Assembly (NCBI RefSeq): GCF_002551245.1
Contig: NZ_NTGZ01000046.1
Span: forward strand, 1-34,782
DNA length: 34,782 nucleotides
Source of the DNA: Streptomyces sp. rh34
GTDB taxonomy: Bacteria > Actinomycetota > Actinomycetes > Streptomycetales > Streptomycetaceae
Direction of reading: 5' to 3'
Shown here: piece by piece, positions 7,549 through 18,672 of the stretch
Layout of the letters: the number at the start of each line of letters is the position of its first letter
How positions within the stretch are numbered: position 1 is the first letter of the stretch
Notes under the pieces: generated by a model
The model's input: the letters and a program-made list of their open reading frames with translations, nothing else
Database searches by the model: none
What the model was told of the DNA's origin: nothing
Made by a program: the position numbers and the translations under genes

Positions 7549-8018
7549 GGCTGCTCCGTGCCGGACAGCTGCTCGGCGTCGTGCGGCAGCTCCGCCCAGA
7601 CGATGCGCCCGGAGGCGTTCCCGGCGTCGTACGAACCCCAGGCGCTGCTCATCGCGTCGACGAGGAGCAGACCACGGCCGTGCTCGTCGTCGGACGAGCG
7701 GCGCAGCCGCGGGCCGCCGGGCTGGTGTCCCTGGTCCTGCACGGCTATCCGCAGTCGTCTGCCGAACCGGCTCAGCTCGCACACCACCCGGGTGCTCGCG
7801 GTGTGCACGACGGCGTTGGTCACCAGCTCGGAGACGATGAGGACGGCCGCGTCACAGGCGTCGCGCCCCAGCTTCCAGGCGTCCAGCCGGGCTCGCGTCA
7901 GCTCGCGCGCACGGGCCACCGACTCGGGGTGCGCCGGCAGCGCGAAGCAGTGACGGAGCGTATCCGTCCCGGGGCTGAGATCCATGAGCCGGGGGATGAG
8001 CGCACTGCCAGGTGCCAC
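7542..8018 (-). CDS. RsbW-like ATP-binding protein (HATPase, anti-sigma type)
   Basis: 158 aa, one GHKL ATPase domain. The N box is SELVTNAVVHT (residues about 64-74), followed by VQDQGHQP (G1-like) and DDEHGRGLLLVDAMSSAWG (G2-like). This matches the short RsbW/SpoIIAB-like kinases that are very numerous in Streptomyces and act as anti-sigma factors or partners of phosphoproteins. The GTG start at 8018 has GAGGAA seven bases upstream. It is divergent from the XRE/DUF397 pair and co-transcribed with the hypothetical gene downstream. This is the composition of whiJ/abaA-type loci. Its cognate sigma factor is not in the window. Confidence 0.88.
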   Translation of the reverse strand: MAPGSALIPRLMDLSPGTDTLRHCFALPAHPESVARARELTRARLDAWKLGRDACDAAVLIVSELVTNAVVHTASTRVVCELSRFGRRLRIAVQDQGHQPGGPRLRRSSDDEHGRGLLLVDAMSSAWGSYDAGNASGRIVWAELPHDAEQLSGTEQPC

Positions 8019-8141
8019 GACCGATTCCTCACAGTGGGGGCTGCGTCACGCTTCGTTCCCCGGGGTGATCGGGGGCGGCCGTGACTGAGCGAACAGGTTC
8101 GGAAGTCAACTCTCCCCCTGACGATGACACTTGGCAAGGGG

Positions 8142-8162
8142 CACTCTGAAATTTCCAGAGTG
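8142..8162. promoter_or_regulatory. 21-bp palindrome in the divergent control region
   Basis: CACTCTG (8142-8148) and CAGAGTG (8156-8162) are perfect inverted arms around AAATTTC. It lies 65 bp before the GTG of the XRE gene and 124 bp before the start of the ATPase gene, in the only intergenic space shared by both. The AT-rich centre and arm length suit a dimeric XRE regulator, so autoregulation by the adjacent gene is the simplest reading. Confidence 0.5.
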
Positions 8163-8226
8163 ACTGTGTCGTTGGGGGCGCACGCATGGCACACTGCTCG
8201 CAAAACAGCGCATGGGGAGGTCTGAA

Positions 8227-9087
8227 GTGAGCGAACCGCGGTCCGCCCCGACCGTGGGCCAGGTCGTTCTCGGCAAGCGCCTGCAGGATCTGCGCGAGCG
8301 TGTCGGCCTGACCCGTGACCAGGCGGCGAAGGTGCTCAGGGTCGCACCGGCGACGATACGCAGAATGGAAACGGCCGAGGTCGGGCTGAAGATCCCCTAC
8401 GTTCAGCTGCTGCTGAAGGCGTACGGCATCGCCGACCGGGAGGCCGACGCCTTCGTCGACCTGGCCGAGGAGGCGAACAAGCCGGGCTGGTGGCAGCGTT
8501 TCCACGACGTCCTGCCCGACTGGTTCAGCATGTACGTCAGCCTGGAGGGCGCGGCGAGCCTGCTGCGCATGTACGAGCCGCACTTCGTGCCCGGACTCCT
8601 CCAGACCGAGGACTACGCGCGTTCCGTGATGCGGACCGGGGCGGTCGGTCAGACCCGGCCCGAGGACATAGAGCGCCATGTGGCGCTGCGGATGGAGCGC
8701 CAGTCCCTGCTGGCCAAGGACGACGCCCCCCGACTGTGGGCGATCATGGACGAGACCGTGCTGCGGCGGCCCGTCGGCAGTGCGCAGGTGATGCGCGGGC
8801 AGATCGACAAGCTGCTGGAGTTCACGGACCTTCCCCACGTCACGCTTCAGATCGCGGAGTTCGCCACCGGCCACCACCCGGGAACCTACGGGCCGTTCGT
8901 GCTCTTCCGGTTCGCCGTTCCCGAACTCCCCGACATGGTCTACAGCGAGTACCTGACCGGAGCCGTCTACTTCGACGCCCGCCCCGAGGTGGCCTCCTAC
9001 CTCGAAGTCATGGACCGCATGGCGGCTCAGGCCGCAACTGCACAACGCACGAAGGAAATCCTCCGGGACTTCCGCAAGGAGCTGTGA
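8227..9087 (+). CDS. XRE-family regulator with DUF5753 ligand/partner domain (WhiJ-like)
   Basis: 286 aa. A helix-turn-helix spans about residues 15-65 (LGKRLQDLRERVGLTRDQAAKVL, then TIRRMETAEVGLK). A DUF5753-type C-terminal domain follows (about 90-275; motifs ALLRMYEPHFVPGLLQTEDYAR-like region and MVYSEYLTGAVYFD). This is the standard WhiJ-like architecture. GTG 8227 is preferred over the in-frame ATG at 8212 because GGGGAGG lies just upstream of GTG at normal spacing. Its stop and the ATG of the DUF397 gene overlap (TGATG). Family members pair with the small DUF397 protein, which modulates DNA binding, and control development or antibiotic production. Confidence 0.92.
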   Translation: MSEPRSAPTVGQVVLGKRLQDLRERVGLTRDQAAKVLRVAPATIRRMETAEVGLKIPYVQLLLKAYGIADREADAFVDLAEEANKPGWWQRFHDVLPDWFSMYVSLEGAASLLRMYEPHFVPGLLQTEDYARSVMRTGAVGQTRPEDIERHVALRMERQSLLAKDDAPRLWAIMDETVLRRPVGSAQVMRGQIDKLLEFTDLPHVTLQIAEFATGHHPGTYGPFVLFRFAVPELPDMVYSEYLTGAVYFDARPEVASYLEVMDRMAAQAATAQRTKEILRDFRKEL

Positions 9088-9323
9088 TGAACCACATATA
9101 CAACGGCATGCCTGCCGGTGATCTCGGCTCCGAAGGCTGGTACAAGCCGTGGAGCGGAGGGAACGGCGGCAACTGCGTCGAGGCCATGAAACTCGCCGAC
9201 GGGCGGGTCGCCGTCCGCCAGTCCGCCGACCCGGACGGTCCCGCTCTCATCTACTCCAACGGCGAGATCGCCGCGTTCATCCAGGGCGCCAAGGCCGGCC
9301 AGGCCGACTTCCTTCTTACCTGA
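9087..9323 (+). CDS. DUF397 small protein, partner of the XRE regulator
   Basis: 78 aa. The sequence has the DUF397 pattern: a Trp/Ser-rich N-terminus (GWYKPWSGGNGGNCVEAM), then VAVRQSADPDGPALIYSNGEIAAFI and a short tail ending ADFLLT. Its ATG shares one base with the stop of the XRE gene, giving tight coupling. In characterised Streptomyces loci these small acidic proteins bind the adjacent XRE protein and relieve or alter its DNA binding. It has no DNA-binding or catalytic motif of its own. Confidence 0.92.
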   Translation: MNHIYNGMPAGDLGSEGWYKPWSGGNGGNCVEAMKLADGRVAVRQSADPDGPALIYSNGEIAAFIQGAKAGQADFLLT

Positions 9324-9483
9324 GACCACCCCCCCCAATATCCTGTCCGGGCGACGAAGGGCCCGGTACGGAGCCCGGCACGGGGGCCGGCGAAGAGCCC
9401 GGCCCGGCACAGCACTTGGGCACCCCCCTTCCTTCGCTTGTTCCCCATCGTCGACGTACGGACCCCTGACCACGGAGCGCGCC

Positions 9484-10293
9484 ATGACCGGGCAAGATCA
9501 CCACTCCATCGAGATCGACACCAGCAAGCCGCACCCGGCCCGGATGTACGACTGGTTCCTCGGCGGCAAGGACAACTACCCGGTCGACGAACAGATGGCG
9601 CGACAGCTGCTCGCCCTGGACGCGCGGGGCCGTGACATGGCGCGGGTCAACCGGGCGTTCATGCACCGGGCCACCCGCTGGCTCGCCGAGAGCGGTGTGC
9701 GCCAGTTCCTGGACATCGGCACCGGCATTCCCACCGAGCCGAACCTCCACCAGATCGCCCAGCGGGCCGCCCCCGGCGCGCGCGTCGTCTACTGCGACAA
9801 CGACCCGATCGTGCTCGCCCACGCGGCGGCGCTGCTCCGCTCCACGCCCGAGGGAGCCACTGAGTACATCCAGGCCGACGCCCGCAAGCCGGGGACCATC
9901 CTGGCGGAGGCCGGCAAGGTCCTGGACTTCGACGAGCCGATCGCCCTGTCGCTGCTGGCGCTGCTGCACTTCATCGACGACGAGGACGGCGCGGGCGAAC
10001 TGGTCGACAAGCTGGTCGAGCGGCTGCCCTCCGGCAGCTATCTGGTGCTCTCGCACACCACGGGCGACTTCAACCCGGAGGGCGCCGCGCAGGCACGGGC
10101 CATGTACAAGGCGCGCGGGATGACGCTGCGGCCCCGAAGCCACGCGGAACTCACGGCGTTCTTCGACGGTCTCGAACTGGTCGAGCCGGGTGTCTCGCTC
10201 TCCGCCGACTGGCACCCGGAGCTCGGTGAGGTCATCGACGTCCCGGGCGACGAGCCGATCCCCGGCTATGCCGGCGTGGCCCGCAAACCCTGA
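9484..10293 (+). CDS. DUF574-type SAM-dependent methyltransferase
   Basis: 269 aa. The N-terminal signature KPHPARMYDWFLGGKDNYPVD (near residues 15-35) and motif I FLDIGTGIPT (75-84) identify the actinobacterial S-adenosyl methyltransferase family PF04672 (DUF574). This family is highly expanded in Streptomyces and rarely has a known substrate. An acidic YCDNDPIV segment supplies the ribose-binding Asp. ATG 9484 has CGGAG seven bases upstream. It stands alone, 160 bp after the DUF397 gene. These genes often sit near whiJ/abaA-like cassettes, but any functional tie is inference. Confidence 0.93.
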   Translation: MTGQDHHSIEIDTSKPHPARMYDWFLGGKDNYPVDEQMARQLLALDARGRDMARVNRAFMHRATRWLAESGVRQFLDIGTGIPTEPNLHQIAQRAAPGARVVYCDNDPIVLAHAAALLRSTPEGATEYIQADARKPGTILAEAGKVLDFDEPIALSLLALLHFIDDEDGAGELVDKLVERLPSGSYLVLSHTTGDFNPEGAAQARAMYKARGMTLRPRSHAELTAFFDGLELVEPGVSLSADWHPELGEVIDVPGDEPIPGYAGVARKP

Positions 10294-10308
10294 CCCCCGG
10301 CTCAACCA

Positions 10309-10331
10309 CCGCCCGCACCCGGACCGGGCGG
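10309..10331 (+). terminator. Hairpin after the DUF574 gene
   Basis: CCGCCCG (10309-10315) pairs with CGGGCGG (10325-10331) across a 9-nt loop, 15 bp downstream of the stop codon. There is no T tract. A short factor-independent terminator is plausible. Confidence 0.35.
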
Positions 10332-10471
10332 CCGGCGCAGGCTCGTCGAGCACCCGGCCCCCGGAACCGCCGACGCCCAGCTCCGCCGCCGTCCCGGGCT
10401 GACGCCCACCGGGTACCGCCGTCGCTTCGCCCCGGCCCGCCGAGCCCGCCACCACGCGTCACAATGGACCC

Positions 10472-10906
10472 ATGTCACGACGCACCTCCCGGCCCCGGGG
10501 GCCGGCCGCCGCGCGGATCACCTCCGCCTCCCCGTGCCCCTGCGGCCTGCCCGCCGCCTACGGGCAGTGCTGCGGCCGGTTCCATTCCGCCAGTGCCACC
10601 GCGCCGACCTGCGAGGCCCTGATGCGCTCCCGTTACGCGGCCTTCGTCGTCCGGGACGCGGCGTACCTGCTGCGCACCTGGCACCCCGGGACCCGGCCGC
10701 CCGGCGTCGACTTCGACCCCGCGATGCGCTGGGTGGGACTGGACATCCTGGACACCACCGAGGGCAGCGCGTTCCACTCCACCGGAACGGTCACCTTCCG
10801 CGCCCACTACACCGACGACGGGCGTCCCGACTCCCTCCACGAGAAGAGCCGCTTCGTCCGGCACGAGGGCGCCTGGGTCTACACGACGGCGGTCTTCGTC
10901 GACTGA
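10472..10906 (+). CDS. YchJ-like (UPF0225) protein
   Basis: 144 aa. The N-terminal CPCG...QCC motif (Cys22, Cys24, Cys33, Cys34) is a SEC-C-like zinc site. The following EALMRSRYAAFVVRDAAYLLRTWHP and the NTF2-like C-terminal half (WVGLDILDTTEGS, VTFRAHY, EKSRFVRHEGAWVY) match the YchJ/UPF0225 family. The function of the family is not established. There is no clear Shine-Dalgarno; CACAAT sits seven bases before the ATG, so a leaderless transcript is possible. It converges on the MFS exporter gene with a gap of 21 bp. Confidence 0.92.
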   Translation: MSRRTSRPRGPAAARITSASPCPCGLPAAYGQCCGRFHSASATAPTCEALMRSRYAAFVVRDAAYLLRTWHPGTRPPGVDFDPAMRWVGLDILDTTEGSAFHSTGTVTFRAHYTDDGRPDSLHEKSRFVRHEGAWVYTTAVFVD

Positions 10907-10927
10907 GCGCAGGTCCGGGACGCCGCC

Positions 10928-13995
<3,068 letters not shown>

Positions 13996-14124
13996 GAGGT
14001 TCTCCCGGGATGAGGACGCGGACGGACGATCACTATCGCCGACGCCCGGGCGGCCTCGCGGAGCGGGTGGTTCCCGGAGTGCCGGGGCCCTCGCCGCTCC
14101 CGGCCGGCGCCCGCCGCCCCGCGG

Positions 14125-14301
14125 TCAGACAGCTTCCGAGGGCCCGCCCCGTACGGCCGCCACCCACTCGACGAGCAGCCGCTCGTACTCCCGCCGGCCC
14201 TCGGGCGACACCACACCGCCGTCGGCGACCAGAGCGCGGATCTCCGCGTTCAGCTCAACCATCGGGCGGGCAGGCGTCGGCTCGGTCGAAGTGGAGGTCA
14301 T
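14125..14301 (-). CDS. 58-aa hypothetical protein upstream of ATP-grasp ligase
   Basis: A small frame encodes 58 residues. A Thr/Pro-rich start (MTSTSTEPTPARP) is followed by a well-formed helical segment (MVELNAEIRALVADGGVVSP, then EGRREYERLLVEWVAAVRGG). Third positions are strongly G/C and the amphipathic pattern is protein-like. There is no Shine-Dalgarno; TAGCCT ends six bases before the ATG, so a leaderless transcript is possible. It lies upstream of, and co-directional with, the ATP-grasp gene. It may be a small partner or substrate of that ligase, but it lacks a recognisable graspetide core motif. No known family is recognised. Confidence 0.6.
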   Translation of the reverse strand: MTSTSTEPTPARPMVELNAEIRALVADGGVVSPEGRREYERLLVEWVAAVRGGPSEAV

Positions 14302-14787
14302 GTGAAGAGGCTAGTGGCAGGGGACCCGGAGAGGCACCGGTCAAACGTGTGGGGCACGCCACGGGCACCGTTCGCCCCCGGCTCCGAAGCGGCGCCGACC
14401 CGTTCTCGCCCCGTGCCCCGACCCTCTCCACACCGTCGTCACGGATCGCCGCGGATCGTCACGACCGGGCGATCCGAGCCCTGTTGCCGCACGTCGGCGG
14501 GGTGTGACGGGACTTCGGTGTTGTTGCGTACGCGTCCCGACGCGCTCGGTGACGATCTCCGTCCGGCCTGGCCCGATGAAGATTTCCCCGGCTCCGTTCC
14601 CCGTTGGCGTGACGTTCGGGGCGACGAGGATCACACGGATTCGGGGCGGATCCGGCCCGAATCAGGGACCGATCCAGCAGCAGGGACGGGTGCCCCGAGA
14701 GGGGCGACAGAGCGATCGGCAGGTCCGACCTCCTCCCCCTCCCGCCCGCCGCGACGCCGGACCCGACCCGGTGCCGCCTCCTCCTCG
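14302..14787. other. 486-bp gene-free spacer with a 26-bp palindrome
   Basis: No frame here has convincing codon use or a conserved-looking product. It holds an imperfect 26-bp palindrome at 14638-14663: 8-bp perfect arms GATTCGGG and CCCGAATC, and a centre that pairs in all but its outermost bases. The start of the 58-aa gene lies at its left edge and the end of the acyl-CoA dehydrogenase gene at its right edge. Confidence 0.6.
14638..14663. repeat. 26-bp near-perfect palindrome
   Basis: Arms 14638-14645 and 14656-14663 are perfect inverted repeats, and 24 of 26 positions agree with the reverse complement. It is 125 bp beyond the acyl-CoA dehydrogenase stop and more than 330 bp before the 58-aa gene. 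It could be a terminator stem or an operator. Confidence 0.6.
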
Positions 14788-16002
14788 TCACCGGATGTGC
14801 CGACCCGAGATCGCCCGCGCGATGACGAGGCGCTGGATCTCGCTGGTGCCCTCGAAGATGGTGTAGATCTTGGCGTCGCGGTACATCCGCTCCACCGGGT
14901 GCTCCCGGCTGTAGCCCGCGCCCCCGAGGATCTGGACCGCCTTCTCCGTTGCCGAGACCGCGAGTTCGCCGGCCCGCAGCTTTGACATGGAACCCTGCCC
15001 GGCGTCGAAGGCCCGGTCGTTGCGGGCCATCCAGGCGGCCTGCCAGATCAGCAGCCGTACGGCTTCGATCTCCGTCCGCATATCGGCCAGGGCGAAGGCG
15101 ATCGACTGGTTCTCGATGATCGGTCTGCCGAACGCCTCGCGCTCACCGGCGTATTCCAGGGCGTACTCATAGGCGGCCCGGGCGATGCCGAGCGCCTGCG
15201 CCGCGACGGTCGGGCGGCTGACCTCGAAGGTCGCCATCGCCGCCTGGCCCTTGCCGGCGTCGCCCTCACGCGCCCTGGCCAAGCGGGCGTCCAGCCTCTC
15301 CTTCCCGCCCAGCAGACAGTGCCCCGGCACGGTCACCTCGTCGAGGAAGAGATCCGCGGTGTGCGAGGCACGCAGTCCCAGCTTCTTGACCGTGCGGCCG
15401 GCCGTCAGGCCCTTCGTGCCGGGCGGCACGATGAACGCGGCCTGTCCGCGGGCCCCGAGCGCCGGATCGACGGAGGCGACGACGACGTGGACCTCGGCGA
15501 TGCCGCCGTTGGTGATCCACGCCTTCTGGCCGGAGATCACCCACGCGTCGCTCGCCTCGACGTAGCGGGCCCTCGTCGTCATCGCGGAGACGTCCGAACC
15601 GGCCCCCGGTTCGGAGACGCAGAAGGCGGCGACCTTCGGGTCGTCCTCGTCCCCGTAGCACTGCGGTACCCACTCGGCGAGCTGGTCAGGGGTGCCGGAG
15701 GCGAAGATTCCGGCGACCGCGAGCGAGGTCCCGAACAGGGCCATGCCGATGCCCGCGTCCCCCCAGAACAGCTCCTCGTTGGCGATCTGGAGGGAGAGCC
15801 CGGTGGGGTCCCCGTACAGATCGGCGAGCGACTCGAATCCGTACAGACCGATCCGCGCGGCCTCCTGGATCACGGGCCAGGGGGTTTCCTCCCGGGCGTC
15901 CCACTCGGCGGCGGCCGGGCGGACCACCTGGGCGGCGAAGCCGTGCACCCAGTTGCGCAGGTCCTGTTGCTCCTCGGTCAGGGCGAGGGAGAAGAAGCTC
16001 AC
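14788..16002 (-). CDS. Acyl-CoA dehydrogenase
   Basis: 404 aa, full length for the family. Signature 1 AFCVSEPGAGSDVSA (126-140) and signature 2 YTIFEGTSEIQ (with catalytic Glu384) are intact, as is the TNGGIAEV beta-domain segment. It would oxidise an acyl-CoA to the 2-enoyl-CoA using FAD, passing electrons to ETF. The GTG at 16002 starts four bases after the stop of the SCP2 gene, so the two form a transcription unit. The acyl chain specificity is unknown; the SCP2 partner points to lipid or sterol-like substrates. Unlike the acyl-CoA-dehydrogenase-like gene at 3879, nothing catalytic is missing. Confidence 0.95.
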   Translation of the reverse strand: MSFFSLALTEEQQDLRNWVHGFAAQVVRPAAAEWDAREETPWPVIQEAARIGLYGFESLADLYGDPTGLSLQIANEELFWGDAGIGMALFGTSLAVAGIFASGTPDQLAEWVPQCYGDEDDPKVAAFCVSEPGAGSDVSAMTTRARYVEASDAWVISGQKAWITNGGIAEVHVVVASVDPALGARGQAAFIVPPGTKGLTAGRTVKKLGLRASHTADLFLDEVTVPGHCLLGGKERLDARLARAREGDAGKGQAAMATFEVSRPTVAAQALGIARAAYEYALEYAGEREAFGRPIIENQSIAFALADMRTEIEAVRLLIWQAAWMARNDRAFDAGQGSMSKLRAGELAVSATEKAVQILGGAGYSREHPVERMYRDAKIYTIFEGTSEIQRLVIARAISGRHIR

Positions 16003-16006
16003 GCGC

Positions 16007-16480
16007 TCACACCTTCGGGATGTCGAAGTAGCGGGTCAGGCCGGAGGCGAGGCCGACGTCACCGGCGACCTTGAGCTTGCGCGTCATGAACATGGTGACC
16101 GGATTGCCGTTGCCGGAGACGAGCTTGAGGAACTCGGCGTCGCCCATCACCAGCGTGGTGCGCGGCTCGGCGTCCGAGCGCCCGGGGGTGATCCGGCAGA
16201 CGCCGTCGGCTATCGCGGTCTCGTAGACGGCGTCGCTCTCCCCGGTGATCTTCCAGCGGATCAGAGCGGTGAGGCCGGCGGCCGCCTCGGGCCGGAACCG
16301 CTGCTTCATCCGGCCGAAGACCTCGCCGAGTATCCGGGTGCGCAGCTCGCCCCGCATGACCTCGGCGAGCTGCCTGGCGGACAGGCTCTTGACGATCCGG
16401 GCGAACTCCTCGGGTGCCACTGCCGCGAAGTCGAGCCCGGACAGGTCGTCGGTGAGGTTGCCGCTGCTGGTTCCGTCCAC
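16007..16480 (-). CDS. SCP2 sterol-carrier domain protein
   Basis: 157 aa. The C-terminal two thirds (RPEAAAGLTALIRWKITGES, then RTTLVMGDAEFLKLVSGNGNPVTMFMTRKLKVAGDVGLA) is an SCP2-type lipid-binding fold; the KLKVAGD motif is typical. The N-terminal 50 residues are helical and specific to this actinobacterial type. Such proteins bind fatty acyl chains or sterols and probably feed the acyl-CoA dehydrogenase encoded next. The GTG start at 16480 has AAGGAA six bases upstream. That ribosome site lies within the double palindromic operator, so repressor binding would block both initiation steps. Confidence 0.9.
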   Translation of the reverse strand: MDGTSSGNLTDDLSGLDFAAVAPEEFARIVKSLSARQLAEVMRGELRTRILGEVFGRMKQRFRPEAAAGLTALIRWKITGESDAVYETAIADGVCRITPGRSDAEPRTTLVMGDAEFLKLVSGNGNPVTMFMTRKLKVAGDVGLASGLTRYFDIPKV

Positions 16481-16487
16481 GCCAGTT

Positions 16488-16521
16488 CCTTACTCCAAAG
16501 TAAACTTACTTTTGAGTAAGG
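16488..16521. promoter_or_regulatory. Double TTACT-N4-AGTAA operator for the SCP2/acyl-CoA dehydrogenase pair
   Basis: A 34-bp near-perfect palindrome (30 of 34 positions symmetric, 8-bp perfect outer arms CCTTACTC/GAGTAAGG) is built from two tandem palindromes: TTACTCCAAAGTAA (16490-16503) and TTACTTTTGAGTAA (16506-16519), centred 16 bp apart. The position, eight bases before the SCP2 start on the minus strand, and the AT-rich half sites in GC-rich DNA indicate a TetR-type repressor site occupied by two dimers. No TetR gene is in the window. Confidence 0.7.
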
Positions 16522-16610
16522 TAAGGGGAGAGGTGGCGCCCCGCAAGGCCGAACCGCCGCCCGTTGCGTTGAGTTGGGGTGAGAGGCGGCAGGCGAGGGG
16601 CGGGAGTCGG

Positions 16611-16871
16611 TCAGGGCGAGTCCGGCTTCACGGCGAGTCCGGGGTGGTGCGCGGCCAGAACCTTGTTGGCGCGGGCCAGATCGGACAGGGCCTGTTCGCG
16701 GTCGGCCTGGTCCTCGACACCGAGCCGGGGGCCGCGGAACCTGCGTACCTCGCGGGCGGCGCAGTCGGCGAGGAACTCCGCCTGGAGGATGTGCGGCGGA
16801 ACGCACGAACCGATCAGCGCGGCGACCCGGTCCGGGATCGGCACGGGGACGAGGAGGTGCGAGGCGGTCAT
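16611..16871 (-). CDS. 86-aa hypothetical protein
   Basis: 86 aa, no family recognised. It starts MTASHLLVPVPIPDRVAALIG, has two Cys residues (about positions 24 and 37) and a helical C-terminal half rich in Ala, Arg and Glu (EDQADREQALSDLARANKVLAAHH). There is no signal peptide. ATG 16871 follows GAGAGGGAAAG at suitable spacing, and third-codon positions are strongly G/C. It lies on the same strand as the SCP2/acyl-CoA dehydrogenase pair, 130 bp upstream of it, but the operator between them suggests separate control. Confidence 0.68.
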   Translation of the reverse strand: MTASHLLVPVPIPDRVAALIGSCVPPHILQAEFLADCAAREVRRFRGPRLGVEDQADREQALSDLARANKVLAAHHPGLAVKPDSP

Positions 16872-17074
16872 GGGGCTTTCCCTCTCGGATGGTTGGCCAG
16901 GAGGCGGTGCACGGGGCCTGTCGCCTGATGGGCGGCAGGCTCCTTCCTGTGTACGGGACGCGGTTCCGGGTTTCTCGTCGGATACGTCTCCGTGTCGCAA
17001 CCGTTGGGGACTGACCGTCTTTTTCGCCTTACGCCTCGGTAAGTTGACCCGCCGCGCCGAACGTGATCCGCGGA

Positions 17075-18289
17075 TCAGGGGGGTGTGTCCGTGGACCGGG
17101 AGCGCAGCCGCAGCGCGCGCAGCACGGCCTCGGTGGCGAAACGGCTCTCGGGGTCGACGAGTTGGTCACCGAAGATGGTCTCCAGGCTCCGCATGCGGTA
17201 ACGCACGGTCTGCGGGTGGACATCCAGCAGTGCGCCCATCTGGGCCGCGGTTCCCCGGGTGTCGAGCCAGATCCGCAGCGTCTCGACCAGCCGGTCACGG
17301 CGGCCGGCGCTGATCCCCGCCACGGCGGCCAGCTCCCGTTGGGCGAGCTGGTCCAGCAGAGCGGGGTCGGACAGCAGCCACAGGGTGGTGAGGTGGTCCT
17401 CGCAGTGGATCAGCGGAGCGTCGTCGATCACGCCGGAGTCGACGAGCTCCAGAACCCGGCGGGCCCAGCGGATCGACTCGCAGGCCTGCGCCGTCGGAAC
17501 GGTCAGCCCGATCGCCGCGCGGCCGGCAGGCAGGGCCAGTTCCAGCATCGATCTTCGTGCCTCGTTCAGCGCTCCGGGGATCAGCAGGTGCGGCTGCGGG
17601 GCGCTGAGATCGACGAGTAGGTCGCGGTCCACGCTGAGCCGGTCCAGTTCCGCCGGGGCGCGGAGGGCGATCAGTGTGACCTCCTTCGGCAGCGCCCACC
17701 CGACCTGCTCGCACAGATCGGCGATGGCGGTGCCCGGGGCCGGGCGTCCGGCGAGGATGAGGTGGAGCAGACGGCGGCGCAACGCCTCACTGTGCTCGCC
17801 CGACTGGGACCGCACCTCCAGGAATCCCTCCCGGGAAAGCGATTCCAGTTCGTCGATGTAGGCGAAGAGCGCGTCGGCGAAGCTCAGCATCAGGGTGGGG
17901 GACAGGTGGTAGCTCTGCCCGACCTTCTTCGCCCGCCGCAGGGCCACCCGTGCGCCCAGCCGGTAGGCCCCCTGGAGGGTGTCCATGCTCCGGCCCTCGT
18001 ACGCCTCGAACCGTCCGAAGCGCCGGCACATGTCGTCCCGGAGCGTGGTGGGTGAGGAGGGCTCGGCCACCAGATCGACGAAGGAGGCGAGGCTCTGTTC
18101 CACGCCGACCCGGATGGCCTGCCCGTTCGGGCCGTCGAGCAGTCGGGCGTATTCCGGATAGGCCCGGGTGACCTCGACGCCGATTTCCTTGATGAGGCTG
18201 GGCAGTTCGGGCCGCATGATCGCCGCGAATTCCTGGGGGAGCGGCCCCAGGGGGTCTTCTGTGTCCAACGGTTGTATGAGATGTGGCAT
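17075..18289 (-). CDS. PucR/CdaR-family transcriptional regulator
   Basis: 404 aa. The N-terminal part (about residues 20-160; ELPSLIKEIGVEVTRAYPEY, GRFEAYEGRSMDTLQGAYR) looks like the RsbRD-type N-terminal sensory domain. A degenerate GGDEF-like middle follows (about 170-310), and the C-terminus is the PucR helix-turn-helix (about 340-395; LVETLRIWLDTRGTAAQMGALLDVHPQTVRYRMRSLE). The frame continues upstream, but ATG 18289 has AAGGGG seven bases before it and begins at the conserved region. It is divergent from the secreted-protein/mce region across an 812-bp intergenic space, so it is the natural candidate regulator of both. The ligand is unknown. Confidence 0.9.
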   Translation of the reverse strand: MPHLIQPLDTEDPLGPLPQEFAAIMRPELPSLIKEIGVEVTRAYPEYARLLDGPNGQAIRVGVEQSLASFVDLVAEPSSPTTLRDDMCRRFGRFEAYEGRSMDTLQGAYRLGARVALRRAKKVGQSYHLSPTLMLSFADALFAYIDELESLSREGFLEVRSQSGEHSEALRRRLLHLILAGRPAPGTAIADLCEQVGWALPKEVTLIALRAPAELDRLSVDRDLLVDLSAPQPHLLIPGALNEARRSMLELALPAGRAAIGLTVPTAQACESIRWARRVLELVDSGVIDDAPLIHCEDHLTTLWLLSDPALLDQLAQRELAAVAGISAGRRDRLVETLRIWLDTRGTAAQMGALLDVHPQTVRYRMRSLETIFGDQLVDPESRFATEAVLRALRLRSRSTDTPP

Positions 18290-18672
18290 GACATGTCCCC
18301 TTGCTCTCGGCGCCCGGTGGTGGGGTGAGGCGGTGGGGGGAAAGCGCTCCCACGAACCGACAGGTGCGTACCAAGTTCGCGACGAAGATAGACCAACGAA
18401 CAGGCACTGCACACCACTTGGACAAGATCGAAGTGCAGGGGGCACACATCCCGGCCGCACTGTGCGACTTCCGTGCAGGTCGGGCGGCGCTACGCGCTTT
18501 CGGACAATGAATTTCGGCCGCGTGCTCCGGTGATGACAACAAAACCGTTCCGCTGCCCCGGGATGTTCCCGGCGTGGAGCGCGCGCGGGGCCGGTCGATC
18601 CTGGTGGCGACCGGGCGCGCAGACGGCTCACCACGGCGAATGTGTGCGGGTGGCCCGCCCCTGGAAAGCATT

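Noticed and set aside
9324..9483. GC-rich repeats (several GAGCCCGG words) and a run of eight or more C
   Set aside because: Only short near-repeats and weak 5-bp dyads; no gene, terminator or operator can be supported.
14341..14634. 97-codon minus-strand frame in the spacer
   Set aside because: Biased to Arg/Gly with poor third-position pattern, no ribosome site and no recognisable domain.
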